DNA of 64,000 nt from Candidatus Bathyarchaeota archaeon (GCA_025059195.1 JANXDU010000006.1:1-64000), one strand, 5' to 3'. Positions 36,322-45,460 are shown, counted from the first letter of the stretch. Program-made: numbers and translations. Notes: generated from the sequence alone by a model not told the origin.

Positions 36322-36924
36322 ATGCTCACAAAACTCAAAGCTAAAGTGCAGTCAGCCATAAAAGTCCAAGCAGAAGCCGCCAACAAAATAGGGCTAACAC
36401 CAAACACCATAAGCGCATTAGGCATGGTTTTCGCGTTTCTATCTGCACTAACCTACATGAGTGGACGCCAAAACCTCGCTTTAGCTGTTGCTCTCCTATT
36501 GCTTTCTGGATACTGCGACATGCTTGACGGCGCCGTGGCAAGGCTTTGCCAAAAAACAACACCTTTCGGCGGCTTCTTAGACTCGCTGATGGATAGGTAT
36601 GCAGACGCGGCTATATACGCGGGCATAATGCTAGGTGGGCTGTGTACACTACACTGGGGGTTAGCGGCGCTGTTGGGCTCTTTACTGGTAAGCTACTCTC
36701 GCGCCAGAGCAGAGGCGGCTGGCGTGAAAATTGAAGGCATAGGCTTGGCTGAGAGAGCCGAACGCATAATAATAATCGCGGCGGCAAGCCTCTTTGAAAT
36801 TTTCTGGAAAAACGCCCTAGAAGCCGGCATAATAGCGTTAGCAGTGCTCACAAACCTAACAGTGATCCAGAGAAGCATCCACGTTTACAAAACCATAAAT
36901 AAAAGAGAGATAAGCGAAGCCTAA
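36322..36924 (+). CDS. CDP-alcohol phosphatidyltransferase, probably archaetidylinositol phosphate synthase
   Basis: A 200-residue membrane enzyme with about six helices. The complete family motif D-x2-DG-x2-AR-x8-G-x3-D-x3-D occurs in DMLDGAVARLCQ and GGFLDSLMD (about 72-97). It transfers a phosphoalcohol to CDP-archaeol. Length and similarity to archaeal inositol-phosphate enzymes suggest archaetidylinositol phosphate synthase. Glycerol- or serine-phosphate transfer remains possible. It overlaps the 3' end of the convergent S26e gene by 4 bases. Confidence 0.85.
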   Translation: MLTKLKAKVQSAIKVQAEAANKIGLTPNTISALGMVFAFLSALTYMSGRQNLALAVALLLLSGYCDMLDGAVARLCQKTTPFGGFLDSLMDRYADAAIYAGIMLGGLCTLHWGLAALLGSLLVSYSRARAEAAGVKIEGIGLAERAERIIIIAAASLFEIFWKNALEAGIIALAVLTNLTVIQRSIHVYKTINKREISEA

Positions 36925-37211
36925 ACCCTCTTGCCCATGCGAAGTTTGCGTTCTTCTCTGGCACGAACCTTCACAATACCATAATGCACAGCGCAAGAAA
37001 CACAATAATACTTGGTGTCCACGGGCGCGGAAATAAAAGCCCCCTTTTGGCGAAGCTCCCTAGCCAAAGCTGGATCCACTAGGGTAAATCGACGCGTAAC
37101 CTTTTTGGCTTTATCTCTAGGTATAAGCTGACCACAGTTTGCACAGTGGACAAAGTCGCTCCTTCCCTTTGAACCCTTCGACCTTCCACGGCTTTTCCGC
37201 TTGTACGGCAT
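36921..37211 (-). CDS. rps26e: Small-subunit ribosomal protein S26e
   Basis: A 96-residue ribosomal protein starting MPYKRKSRGRSKG; the frame is open to 37238 but the family start is ATG 37211. The zinc ribbon has CANCGQ and YYCVSCAVHYGIVK, both diagnostic for S26e. It carries strongly basic ends. S26e occurs in TACK/Asgard archaea and eukaryotes but not in Euryarchaeota, so this small gene is good evidence for the lineage. It follows the DUF4438 gene by 48 bases. Confidence 0.95.
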   Translation of the reverse strand: MPYKRKSRGRSKGSKGRSDFVHCANCGQLIPRDKAKKVTRRFTLVDPALARELRQKGAFISAPVDTKYYCVSCAVHYGIVKVRAREERKLRMGKRV

Positions 37212-37259
37212 AACAAACATCTCACTAAGCCTTTTCAACCATGAAGATGCTGTCCTTGC

Positions 37260-38150
37260 TTATATATCTGTCCTCAGCTTAAGCAGGTAGGCAATGTTAG
37301 CCCTTGAATCTATTTTTGGAATTATCTTACCCTTCGAGGACGTGAAAAGCGTTGTGACGCCTGGACCATGCCCGGAGGTTATGCTATTCGTGTGGACAAT
37401 AATGCCCACTGAAACGGCGCCTTTGCGGTATATCCGTCCATAAGAGTGGTCTGCATCCAAAATCGCCACTAAATCGCCAAGCCGCAAGTCGTCAAGTCCA
37501 TATTCGCGACGGGTGGCCTCATCGAAAAGTTGAATGTCGTAGTCGCCAGAATAAGTTTGGTTTGCGCCAAGCCCGGAGCCCATAATCGCCGCTGGAATCA
37601 CGTGGGTTACGGGAACTTCAAGCTTGTCGCCGACTGGTTTAGGGTCTAAAGCCTCTAAGAAGCGGGGGTCCATATTCATGGCTTTTATGTCTGGAAAATC
37701 CAGAAGCTTCAAGCCTACGCCAAAAGCCTTCACGAGAACTTTGTCGCCCAGCATAAACTTCTCAAGAGCCTCGGGCTGAAAATCCACAAGCACATGTTCA
37801 ATCCCGCCGTGCTTGCCGGTAACAACGCCTTTCGCGCCTTTCGCGTCGCCGGAAACAACAACAGCCTCGTTCCCAACACATGAAAGCACATTTAAAGCCG
37901 TGTTTGCGCCTTGGCCATACCGCGGGTCATTCTCCTTGTTCTCTATGCTCACGCCTGGCTCAACGTGGTCTGCCTCCCAGCCGCAAGCCGGGTCGCCCAC
38001 CCGCACATTGTAGGTTATGCCGCCCACGCCTGGCAAAACCATGGGAACCCCTTCGGCTGAAATGTTGTACACGCCCCTTCCATACACGGGGCTGGCTACT
38101 TCGCCAAAGACCGAAATTTTAACAAGCTTGTCAACGTTTGTTCTTAGCAT
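37260..38150 (-). CDS. DUF4438 domain protein
   Basis: A 296-residue protein of the DUF4438 family, seen in archaea and thermophilic bacteria. Motifs include MVLPGVGGITYNVRVGDPAC (about 37-56), GDAKGAKGVVTGKHGG and VIPAAIMGSGLGAN. Near the C-terminus it has DADHSYGRIYRKGAVSVG. The repeated small beta-domains and conserved acidic and histidine residues suggest a metal or ligand site, but no function is known. It is transcribed toward S26e, probably as one unit. Confidence 0.85.
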   Translation of the reverse strand: MLRTNVDKLVKISVFGEVASPVYGRGVYNISAEGVPMVLPGVGGITYNVRVGDPACGWEADHVEPGVSIENKENDPRYGQGANTALNVLSCVGNEAVVVSGDAKGAKGVVTGKHGGIEHVLVDFQPEALEKFMLGDKVLVKAFGVGLKLLDFPDIKAMNMDPRFLEALDPKPVGDKLEVPVTHVIPAAIMGSGLGANQTYSGDYDIQLFDEATRREYGLDDLRLGDLVAILDADHSYGRIYRKGAVSVGIIVHTNSITSGHGPGVTTLFTSSKGKIIPKIDSRANIAYLLKLRTDI

Positions 38151-38310
38151 ACGCCTTTTCCAACCTCGTTAAACTATAGGGGGCTGAGATAATAAGTTTC
38201 TCCCACAAACCGTGAAACACATGAAACATGACAAGTTTTAAATGCCACTTTCTATTTTGAGTTGAGTGAACACGACAGAAGGCTAGAAAAGGGCTAGCGG
38301 TTGGGAAAGG

Positions 38311-38910
38311 ATGGCTGAAATAGGTTTAAGGTCAAAAATGCTTGTAAGAGACGTGATGAGCAGCCCAGTCATAACCGTAGACGAGGAAGCCCCCGTGGTC
38401 CACGTTGCAGAACTAATGGAAAAACACGAATTAGGCTGTATCATAGTGACAAACAAGGAAGGAAAACCTATAGGGATAATAACGGAAAGAGACCTGGTTG
38501 CAAGAGTGCTCGCCAAAAACCTCAAACCAGACACGGTTAAGGCTAAGGACGTGATGACATCGCCTTTGATAACCATAGAACCCGGCGAAACAATAAACGA
38601 GGCTGCCAGAAAAATGAGCAGATTAAACATCAGAAGGCTCGGCGTAGTCTACAAGGGCGAACTGGTAGGGCTTATTTCAAGCAAAGATATTTTGGCAGTG
38701 ATGCCGGAACTCATAGAAACCATACAGGAGAAAGCCCTAATAGAAGGCGAAAACCTAGCTGAAACAGCGCCTGAAGGAGAAACAAGCGAGGAGGAAACCC
38801 TCCTAAGCGGATACTGCGACCGCTGCGGAGGGTGGTCAGACAGCCTAAAAGAGGTGGATGGCGCTTTTCTGTGCGAAGACTGCCGAGCCGAATTAGAAGT
38901 CGAGGAGTAA
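38311..38910 (+). CDS. CBS-pair protein with C-terminal zinc ribbon
   Basis: A 199-residue protein. Two CBS motifs (about 8-65 and 74-130; VRDVMSSPVITVDEEAP and AKDVMTSPLITIEPGE) form one Bateman module. Such modules usually bind adenosine nucleotides. After an acidic linker the last 35 residues form a zinc ribbon (CDRCGGWSD and CEDC). It opens a run of three CBS genes (14- and 23-base gaps) likely to be one operon. A TATA-like GTTTTAAATG lies at 38234-38243. The partner regulated by the sensor is unknown. Confidence 0.88.
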   Translation: MAEIGLRSKMLVRDVMSSPVITVDEEAPVVHVAELMEKHELGCIIVTNKEGKPIGIITERDLVARVLAKNLKPDTVKAKDVMTSPLITIEPGETINEAARKMSRLNIRRLGVVYKGELVGLISSKDILAVMPELIETIQEKALIEGENLAETAPEGETSEEETLLSGYCDRCGGWSDSLKEVDGAFLCEDCRAELEVEE

Positions 38911-38923
38911 AAGGGGAGATCGC

Positions 38924-39712
38924 TTGCGTGTTGGAGAAATAACCAACCAAAAGCACCCGTCCATTTATGAGGATGACCTTGCCACGAAAGCCCGCGCGCT
39001 CATCCGTGACTTCTCTCTAAGAATTCTCCCAGTTGTAAACAACGAAAAAAGGCTTGTAGGAGTGGTTTCTCGAGGCTCAGCGATGACCATATCCTCGTCA
39101 GTTTCACCAATAAAAGTTAAGGGCATAATGGCGAAACCAAAATACACAGCCACCATGGAAGATGACGCCTATCAAACAGTTCGAGAAATGATCCGCTTAG
39201 ATGAATGGTGCATACCAGTCGTAAACACGACCACAGAAAAAATTTTGAAGGGAGTCTTAGGCTTAGAAAACTTCATAGAAAACATCATAAAAACAAGCCC
39301 GGAGAAACTAGCTAAACCAGTCTCCGACATAATGTCAACAAAAGTTATAACATGCACCCCCGAAGACGAAGTGGATAACGTTTGGCTTTTAATGCAAGAA
39401 AAAGCTCTAGGGGGGCTTCCAGTCGTCGCCAACAATAAGCTTGTAGGAATTGTAACGCAGAAAGACCTCCTTGAAAGCGGAGCTTTACTGCCGACCTTCG
39501 AGTCCCCTAAGGGTAGACACAAAGCGTCGACAAAGATTTCAGCAGTTATGAAGACAAACGTGGTAGCGGTTCAGCCTTCAATAAAGGCTATCCGTGTTGC
39601 TAAAACAATGGTTTCGAAGGATATTGGACGCGTTCCAGTGGTTGACAAGGACGGAAAGCTAATAGGCATAGTGGACCGTGAGGATATAGCCAGACTGATT
39701 ATAAAACAATAA
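38924..39712 (+). CDS. Four-CBS-domain protein
   Basis: A 262-residue protein made almost entirely of four CBS repeats (two Bateman modules). Repeat starts are VGEITNQKHPSIYEDD, VKGIMAKPKYTATMED, VSDIMSTKVITCTPED and ISAVMKTNVVAVQPS. No catalytic or DNA-binding domain is present. It probably acts as an energy or nucleotide sensor for a partner protein. The start TTG 38924 has GGGGAG about seven bases upstream. It is the second member of the CBS gene run. Confidence 0.88.
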   Translation: MRVGEITNQKHPSIYEDDLATKARALIRDFSLRILPVVNNEKRLVGVVSRGSAMTISSSVSPIKVKGIMAKPKYTATMEDDAYQTVREMIRLDEWCIPVVNTTTEKILKGVLGLENFIENIIKTSPEKLAKPVSDIMSTKVITCTPEDEVDNVWLLMQEKALGGLPVVANNKLVGIVTQKDLLESGALLPTFESPKGRHKASTKISAVMKTNVVAVQPSIKAIRVAKTMVSKDIGRVPVVDKDGKLIGIVDREDIARLIIKQ

Positions 39713-39735
39713 CGTTGGAAAAAGGGGATGAGGGT

Positions 39736-40644
39736 TTGAGTAGGGAAACTTTTAGACGAACCCTGAGGGGGAAAGGTCCAGTTTCGCTTAAAAGCTCCAC
39801 AACTAAAAAACGGGAGGGCGAAATACTTCACATAGCCAAAAGCCCAGTTATAACAATGGCGCCCACAACACCCATCTACGATGCCGTCAAAATAATGGCG
39901 AAGGAAGGGTTCCGCAGAATACCTATAGCCGATCCTGGAACGAAAGCCCTTGCAGGAATCGTAACAGCCACGGATATCGTCGATTATCTTGGCGGAGGCA
40001 AGAGGTTTGAAATCGTTCAGCAAAAGTTTTCGGGGAACATTTTCAAAGCCATAAACGAACCCGTAAAACTGATAATGACCCAGAAGGTTTTCGCTGTCAA
40101 AACCACCGCAGAGATCAGCGAAGCAGTACAGATAATGAAGGAGAAGAACTTAGGCGGTTTACCAGTCATCGACGAAGAAAACCGTGTTAGGGCTATCATA
40201 ACTGAAAGAGATATAGCCTACATGTTCGCGGGACGCATAAGCGGAGTAAAAGTCGCGGAACTAATGACCAGCCAAGTGGTTACAGCCTTGCCGCAAACAA
40301 CAATTTTTGAGGCGGAGAAAAGCATGATTGCCCATGGTTTTAGGAGGCTTCCAATAGTTGCGGACGGCAAAGTGGTTGGAATAATAACAGCCATGGACAT
40401 AATACGTTTTTTCGGCACGGGCGAAGTTTTCAAACACCTCCAGTCCGGAACAATAACACAAGTGCTAAACACGCCAGTTTTCCAAATCGCCACAAAGAAT
40501 ATTTCAACCGTCGAGCCAAATGCAGATGTAGGACAAGCAGCAGAATTAATGAGGGAGAAAAACCTCGGCGCCCTACCCGTCGTCCAAAATGGTAAGCTTG
40601 TGGGCATAATAACTGAGAGAGACTTTTTCAAGATAATAGAGTAG
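39736..40644 (+). CDS. Four-CBS-domain protein
   Basis: A 302-residue protein with four CBS repeats: ILHIAKSPVITMAP, VKLIMTQKVFAVKTT, VAELMTSQVVTALPQ and a last one around ITQVLNTPVFQIATK. A basic 30-residue N-terminus (RRTLRGKGPVS and TTKKREGE nearby) precedes them. TTG 39736 is chosen because GGGGATGAGGG lies just upstream; TTG 39715 has no such site. As with its neighbour, nucleotide sensing is the likely role and the target is unknown. trm5 follows by 18 bases. Confidence 0.87.
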   Translation: MSRETFRRTLRGKGPVSLKSSTTKKREGEILHIAKSPVITMAPTTPIYDAVKIMAKEGFRRIPIADPGTKALAGIVTATDIVDYLGGGKRFEIVQQKFSGNIFKAINEPVKLIMTQKVFAVKTTAEISEAVQIMKEKNLGGLPVIDEENRVRAIITERDIAYMFAGRISGVKVAELMTSQVVTALPQTTIFEAEKSMIAHGFRRLPIVADGKVVGIITAMDIIRFFGTGEVFKHLQSGTITQVLNTPVFQIATKNISTVEPNADVGQAAELMREKNLGALPVVQNGKLVGIITERDFFKIIE

Positions 40645-40662
40645 TCTGCCAAGGCGTTAACG

Positions 40663-41733
40663 GTGCCTAAAACTGCGCCTTGCCTAAGAACGCTAAAGGT
40701 TTACGGCGAAAAAACCATAACCACAGCCTATAAACTCGGAATAATTGATAAGGAACTGGAAATTCAAAGGGACAACAATCACATCTACATTCCCTTAACC
40801 AGAAACCTTCAACCAGACGAGTTGGAAAAATTTAGGGAAAACGTCCCAACCCTTGAAGTTTCAACATACATTTTTCCAGAAAGGAGAAAACAACCCAAAA
40901 CAATCCATGAAGCCTTAGAGGACAAAATGCCGCCCCACTTGCTGGCTTGTCTCCCCCGCGCCATAGACTTTGTCGGAGACATAGCCATCGTCGAGATTCC
41001 ACCAGAACTCGAAACCTACAAGACGAAGATAGGAAACGCCATACTGCAAACGCACAGGAACGTGCAGACGGTTTTGGCCAAAGTTGGAGCTGTTAAAGGC
41101 GAGTATCGCCTAAGAGAATTTAACATAATTGCCGGCCAGCCCAAAACTGAAACCATCCACAAAGAACACGGATGCCTATTTTACGTGGACTTAGCTAAGG
41201 TCTACTTTTCGCCACGCCTCTCCCACGAACACATGCGAGTGGCATCCGAAGTCAAAGAAGGTGAAACAGTCATAGACATGTTCACCGGTGTTGGGCCCTT
41301 TGCAATACTTATTGCAAAAAAACATGCAAAAGTTAGAGTTTACGCCATAGACATAAATCCAGAAGCTATTGAACTCCTTAAAAGGAATGTTAGGCTGAAC
41401 CGTGTGGATGGAAAAGTTTACCCATTGCTTGGCGATGCGAAACAAGTCGTTAAACAACAGCTCCGCAGCGCAGCAGACCGCTTAATAATGAATCTGCCGG
41501 AAAAAGCCATGGAATTCATCGAAGCTGCATGCGAAGCATTAAAGCCAGAAGGCGGCATCATACACTTTTACAGCTTCGTGAAAGGCTTGAACGGATTAGA
41601 AGACCTTAAAACTCAGTTCATAGCAGAAGTAGAGAAGTGCAAACGAAGTGTTAAGAAAATTCTCTTTTCAAGGTTTATCCGTGAAACGGCGCCCTACGAG
41701 TGGCAGGCAGTATTAGATGCGGAAGTCCGTTAA
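40663..41733 (+). CDS. trm5: tRNA (guanine37-N1)-methyltransferase Trm5
   Basis: A 356-residue SAM-dependent enzyme that methylates G37 next to the anticodon, which prevents frameshifting. An N-terminal D1/D2 region (about 1-150) precedes the Rossmann methyltransferase. Motifs are FSPRLSHEHMRVA, the SAM site DMFTGVGPFAI (about 206-216), VYAIDINPEA, and the catalytic-loop NLPEKA. A long N-terminal extension makes it Trm5b- or Trm5a-like rather than the short archaeal type; the subtype cannot be settled here. The start is GTG 40663. Confidence 0.92.
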   Translation: MPKTAPCLRTLKVYGEKTITTAYKLGIIDKELEIQRDNNHIYIPLTRNLQPDELEKFRENVPTLEVSTYIFPERRKQPKTIHEALEDKMPPHLLACLPRAIDFVGDIAIVEIPPELETYKTKIGNAILQTHRNVQTVLAKVGAVKGEYRLREFNIIAGQPKTETIHKEHGCLFYVDLAKVYFSPRLSHEHMRVASEVKEGETVIDMFTGVGPFAILIAKKHAKVRVYAIDINPEAIELLKRNVRLNRVDGKVYPLLGDAKQVVKQQLRSAADRLIMNLPEKAMEFIEAACEALKPEGGIIHFYSFVKGLNGLEDLKTQFIAEVEKCKRSVKKILFSRFIRETAPYEWQAVLDAEVR

Positions 41734-42155
41734 ACTTCTACGGTTAAAGTTATTTTCACCTTATGCATTGGATTCTGCAGCGCTGCCACAAGCTCCCTTG
41801 AAAGGTCACGTGCAGCTTTATCCGCCCTTATCGCCAAAGTTCTGCCACAAATATAATCGCTTTTCCTAACAACTAAATCCGTGGGATGCGCCAGAACAAG
41901 CCTTGAATCCCCGAAGGCGGATATTGTCTCAATTATCCCACCAACGTCAATTTGGATATTCACTCTTGCACCGTCTCTACGCAGAAGCTCCTTGAAGTTG
42001 GGTTGGAATTCTGGGAAACCTTTGTCGGCTGAAACCGCAATAATACAGTCTCCCCTAACAGAAAGCTCTTTTTTCTTCGTTATTTCAAGCGTAGTTTTAT
42101 GCGTAGCCCTAATGTTTTTATGCCCAAAAGCATTGACGCTTTCCAAAGCCCTCAT
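41730..42155 (-). CDS. DUF371 family protein
   Basis: A 141-residue archaeal DUF371 (COG2090) protein. Characteristic parts are GHKNIRATHKTTLEITK (about 11-27), RGDCIIAVSADKG and LAHPTDLVVRKSDY. The C-terminal RALAIRADKAARDL-like helix is here TLAIRADKAARDLSRELV. Function is unknown. The 3' end overlaps that of trm5 by 4 bases on the opposite strand. Confidence 0.88.
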   Translation of the reverse strand: MRALESVNAFGHKNIRATHKTTLEITKKKELSVRGDCIIAVSADKGFPEFQPNFKELLRRDGARVNIQIDVGGIIETISAFGDSRLVLAHPTDLVVRKSDYICGRTLAIRADKAARDLSRELVAALQNPMHKVKITLTVEV

Positions 42156-42197
42156 AAAACACCCTTTCAGATTGTGGCCTCTCGAACCATTACCATT

Positions 42198-43163
42198 TTA
42201 CTCTAAAACTTCTATTGAATCCACTTTACCATCGCCGTCCAAGTCAAACCCCTGTATAACGGTTGCAAAGGGCTTGTCATCCCTATATTTTTCTAAGGTT
42301 TTCTTCCAAAAGTTTGTTAAAGCCAAAACACATGCCTTCGTGCCAACCGCTTTGTTTCCAGCCAAAACAATAACCCGTCTACTGGAATCCCATGGATTAA
42401 CAATTTTCGCCACAAGCCCAACACTGTCAGCCGTGTAAACTCGCCCAGTTCTCGCGGAAACAAGTCCGCCGAACAAAAAGCCTTGCTCAGACGGTTGCAT
42501 ATTAAACTTTGTTGGCAAATAGTCGTTAAGCTCCTGCGTCAACAAGTTTGTCCCAGGGCCGCCTACAAGAATTAGATTGTTTTTCTCTTCTTTTTCAGCT
42601 TTAACGTCAACATCCAATTTAACGGCGAAGTCTTCAGGCATGCGGGCAAACTGTCCGAGAAAGAAGGCTAAATGGGAAGCGTAATGTCCATCTCTGGCGC
42701 TTGTCTTAAAAGGCCCGTGGGGCAAGGGACTGCCAACAACAATCTTCCCATCAAAAACTCCGTCTTCCCGCAAAAACTCTTTGAAGAACCTTTGAATAGG
42801 CTCACCCACCCATGCTGGAGCAACCCATTCTAAGGTTTTATATCCGCCGGGAACCTCTATGCCAAAGGCCGACGCTGACGCACGGTAATATTTAGCTATT
42901 GCTCCCTTCTTGCTTTCCTGCCTCGCAACGGTTATGGCCCCCGCTTTCGCGAGCTTTCTAATGTGATAGTAGACCTTCTGCTCGTGAACGCCAAGCTCTC
43001 TGGCTATCTGCAGCGGATACATTTCCCTTTCAGAGAGCATAACCAGAATCTTCCAGCTCAACCTACCAACAATCAACTTCAATTTTTGAGGGTCATCAAA
43101 GACTGTTATTTCCTTAACCATGCGCTTTTTTCCGTCGTCTTGAAGCAGCAGCTTTTTAACCAT
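42198..43163 (-). CDS. Winged-helix regulator with S-layer-like domain and C-terminal EF-hand loop
   Basis: A 321-residue protein. An ArsR-like winged helix at about 28-95 (KILVMLSEREMYPLQIAREL, then HEQKVYYHIRKLAKAGAIT) is clear. The rest is unusual for a regulator. It has NNLILVGGPGTNLLTQELND, like the nucleotide/S-layer segment of archaeal surface proteins. It ends in a perfect 12-residue EF-hand calcium loop, DLDGDGKVDSIE. No signal peptide or membrane segment is visible, so it is probably cytoplasmic. Members of this architecture occur in archaea, but the ligand and target are unknown. Confidence 0.7.
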   Translation of the reverse strand: MVKKLLLQDDGKKRMVKEITVFDDPQKLKLIVGRLSWKILVMLSEREMYPLQIARELGVHEQKVYYHIRKLAKAGAITVARQESKKGAIAKYYRASASAFGIEVPGGYKTLEWVAPAWVGEPIQRFFKEFLREDGVFDGKIVVGSPLPHGPFKTSARDGHYASHLAFFLGQFARMPEDFAVKLDVDVKAEKEEKNNLILVGGPGTNLLTQELNDYLPTKFNMQPSEQGFLFGGLVSARTGRVYTADSVGLVAKIVNPWDSSRRVIVLAGNKAVGTKACVLALTNFWKKTLEKYRDDKPFATVIQGFDLDGDGKVDSIEVLE

Positions 43164-43277
43164 CCCAGTTCAATAACCATAAACCCGTCAAACTATTAAA
43201 ATTTTCATCATAAAAGTAGAATAAACATCGACGATCAAAAATGGAAAACTTAACTATCCTCCACGCCACAAATTTTC

Positions 43278-44309
43278 ATGCACACCTCATTAAAAACCGC
43301 AAAGCTGGTTGCCGAAATGATAGGATGCTTCGTCACGGGAATCCTTCCAAGACCAAAAGAGCTCATCGAAGCCACAAGGGTCTACGAAAGAAACAGAATA
43401 AACCAAAAAGCTTTAGAAGAAGCTTTCCTAGAAGGCACAAAAAAAGTTATAGAAGCACAAACTAAGGCCAAATTAAGCTACATCACAGACGGCATGCTAA
43501 AATGGCAAGATCTTCTGAGACCTTTCACAAAAAACCTGGAAGGCTTGAGGGTTGGAGCACTTGCCAGATGGTTTAATAACAATACTTTTTACAGAAGGCC
43601 ATTAGTCTTCGGCGCCCTTCGTCGAACAAGAAGCATAGTGGCGGAAACAACATACATAGGGCTTCTTCCCAAAAACTTACCGTGGAAAGCCATCATGCCA
43701 GCACCCTACACTTTTGCAAGACTTTCAGAAAACAAATTTTACAAAAATGAAAGAGAACTGATGTTTGCATACGCTGAAATTATAAGAGAGGAAATCGAAA
43801 ATTTAGCCGAAGTTGGCTTCAAATACGTTCAGTTAAGCGATCCGGCACTTGTTTATACGCCTTTTAAGGAAAACGTTCCAAAGGATACGCTTTCAGATAT
43901 TAAAGAATCCCTAAAAATAGCCTTCAAAAACGTAAAACTTAGAACTTGTCTTCAAACTTTTTTCGGCGATTTTTCAAAGATTCTGCCAGAAGCGTTAGAC
44001 TTTCCAGTCAGCGACTTAGGAATAGACCTATACGAAACAAACTTGGAAGAACTTAAGGAATATTCTTTCGACAATAAGGGCGTTGCTTTAGGAGTTGTAG
44101 ACGCCCGTAGCTCCCTTTTGGAAAATGAAAGGGAGCTTTTAAATGTTTCAAAAAGTCTGATTGAAGCCATCTATCCCTCAAAAATCGGCGACGTTTTCAT
44201 CTGTCCGAACTGTGATTTAGAGTTTTTACCATGGGAAAGGGCTGAACAAAAATTGAGGGTTATAGAACGCGTTGTGGAAATTCTTAGAAGCGAGGAGGCA
44301 AGCTCATGA
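43278..44309 (+). CDS. MetE-like protein with incomplete zinc site (N-terminal-half-like)
   Basis: A 343-residue TIM-barrel protein related to cobalamin-independent methionine synthase. The order of features (TGILPRPKELIEATRVYERN, then ARWFNNNTFYRRP) resembles the N-terminal half of full MetE. The zinc-ligand positions are changed: RTC replaces H-x-C, Asp (LGIDLYE) stands for Glu, and only CPNCDLEFLPW keeps the last cysteine. It therefore probably does not bind homocysteine by itself. It overlaps the next gene by 4 bases, and the two together equal a full-length MetE (about 727 residues). Confidence 0.72.
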   Translation: MHTSLKTAKLVAEMIGCFVTGILPRPKELIEATRVYERNRINQKALEEAFLEGTKKVIEAQTKAKLSYITDGMLKWQDLLRPFTKNLEGLRVGALARWFNNNTFYRRPLVFGALRRTRSIVAETTYIGLLPKNLPWKAIMPAPYTFARLSENKFYKNERELMFAYAEIIREEIENLAEVGFKYVQLSDPALVYTPFKENVPKDTLSDIKESLKIAFKNVKLRTCLQTFFGDFSKILPEALDFPVSDLGIDLYETNLEELKEYSFDNKGVALGVVDARSSLLENERELLNVSKSLIEAIYPSKIGDVFICPNCDLEFLPWERAEQKLRVIERVVEILRSEEASS

Positions 44310-45460
44310 ACAAGCTTTTCCCAACGCAAGAAATAGGGAGCCTTGCCAAACCCCCGTGGAGAGTAAAAGCCTACAGAGGAGAACCACTCACACAAGAAGA
44401 AATTGCAGAAGCTGTTGAGTGGGGACGAAGACTGGGCATAGAAAACACAGAAGACCTCGTAAAAATCCTAACAAAACATGAAAAAACCCCAGAAGACAGA
44501 AAGGCCATACTTGAATGGGCCGCCTTGTATGCCATACGCTTTTTTGAAACTGCCGGACTGGACATAATTTTCGATGGAGAACAGTGGCGCTCAGAAATGT
44601 ATGAGCACGTTATACGTAATGTTGAAGGCTTCAAGTTTTTAGGCTATGTTAAATCCTTCGATTACAGATATTTCAACAAAGCTGCATGTGTAAATAAACC
44701 AAAATATGTCAAACCTTTCTACGTGGATGAATTTGTCTTCGCCAGAAAAAACACTGAAAAAGTTGTAAAAGTGCCGTTCACCGGGCCTTACACGCTTGTA
44801 GACTGGACTTTTAACGAGTATTATGAGCGCGAAGCTGCAAGCCAAACTAGAGACTTTAAACAGAGGAAAGCTTCAGCGAGGAGAGAATTCCTCTTCGACT
44901 TAGTAAAGGAAGTCGTGAGACCCGAAATAGCCAAATTGATAGAGGCTGGGGCCAAATGGATCCAAATAGACGAGCCCGCAGCGACAACAAATCCTTCAGA
45001 CGAGGAGATGAGGCTTTTTGTGGAAGCCTTCAATGAAACGGTTAAAGGATTTAACTGCACCTTTAGCCTCCACAACTGCTACAGCAACTATAGGGTATTA
45101 GCAAAATACGCATGCCAGCTGCGCAACTGCAACCAATTAGCCCTTGAGTTTGCTAACAGAGACAACTTACAAACGGGGATTGGTGAAATAAGGGTGGGGT
45201 ATAGAGAATTGAGGATTTTTGAGGAGCATGGCTACCGTGGAAATTACGGTTTAGGTGTGATAGATGTGCACACAGACTTTGTTGAGCCTCCAGAACTCGT
45301 GAGAGACAGAATTCTTCACGCCGCAAAAATTGTCGGAGACCCGGATAGAATATTTGTCAGTACCGACTGTGGTTTAAGAACACGGAAATGGAATGTTAGC
45401 TTTGAAAAATTGAAGAACATGGTTTTGGGCGCTGAACTAGCAAGGAAAGCCCTAGGATAA
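44306..45460 (+). CDS. MetE-like core methionine synthase
   Basis: A 384-residue enzyme that transfers a methyl group to homocysteine. All four zinc ligands are recognisable: His and Cys in LHNCYS, Glu in ALEFANR and Cys in STDCGLR. IQIDEPA marks the central barrel motif. It lacks a folate-type N-terminal domain in the same chain. Core synthases of this kind in anaerobic archaea (the MesA, MesB and MesC groups) are thought to take methyl groups from corrinoid proteins. Which group this belongs to, or whether it works as a split MetE with the upstream protein, cannot be settled here. Confidence 0.78.
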   Translation: MNKLFPTQEIGSLAKPPWRVKAYRGEPLTQEEIAEAVEWGRRLGIENTEDLVKILTKHEKTPEDRKAILEWAALYAIRFFETAGLDIIFDGEQWRSEMYEHVIRNVEGFKFLGYVKSFDYRYFNKAACVNKPKYVKPFYVDEFVFARKNTEKVVKVPFTGPYTLVDWTFNEYYEREAASQTRDFKQRKASARREFLFDLVKEVVRPEIAKLIEAGAKWIQIDEPAATTNPSDEEMRLFVEAFNETVKGFNCTFSLHNCYSNYRVLAKYACQLRNCNQLALEFANRDNLQTGIGEIRVGYRELRIFEEHGYRGNYGLGVIDVHTDFVEPPELVRDRILHAAKIVGDPDRIFVSTDCGLRTRKWNVSFEKLKNMVLGAELARKALG

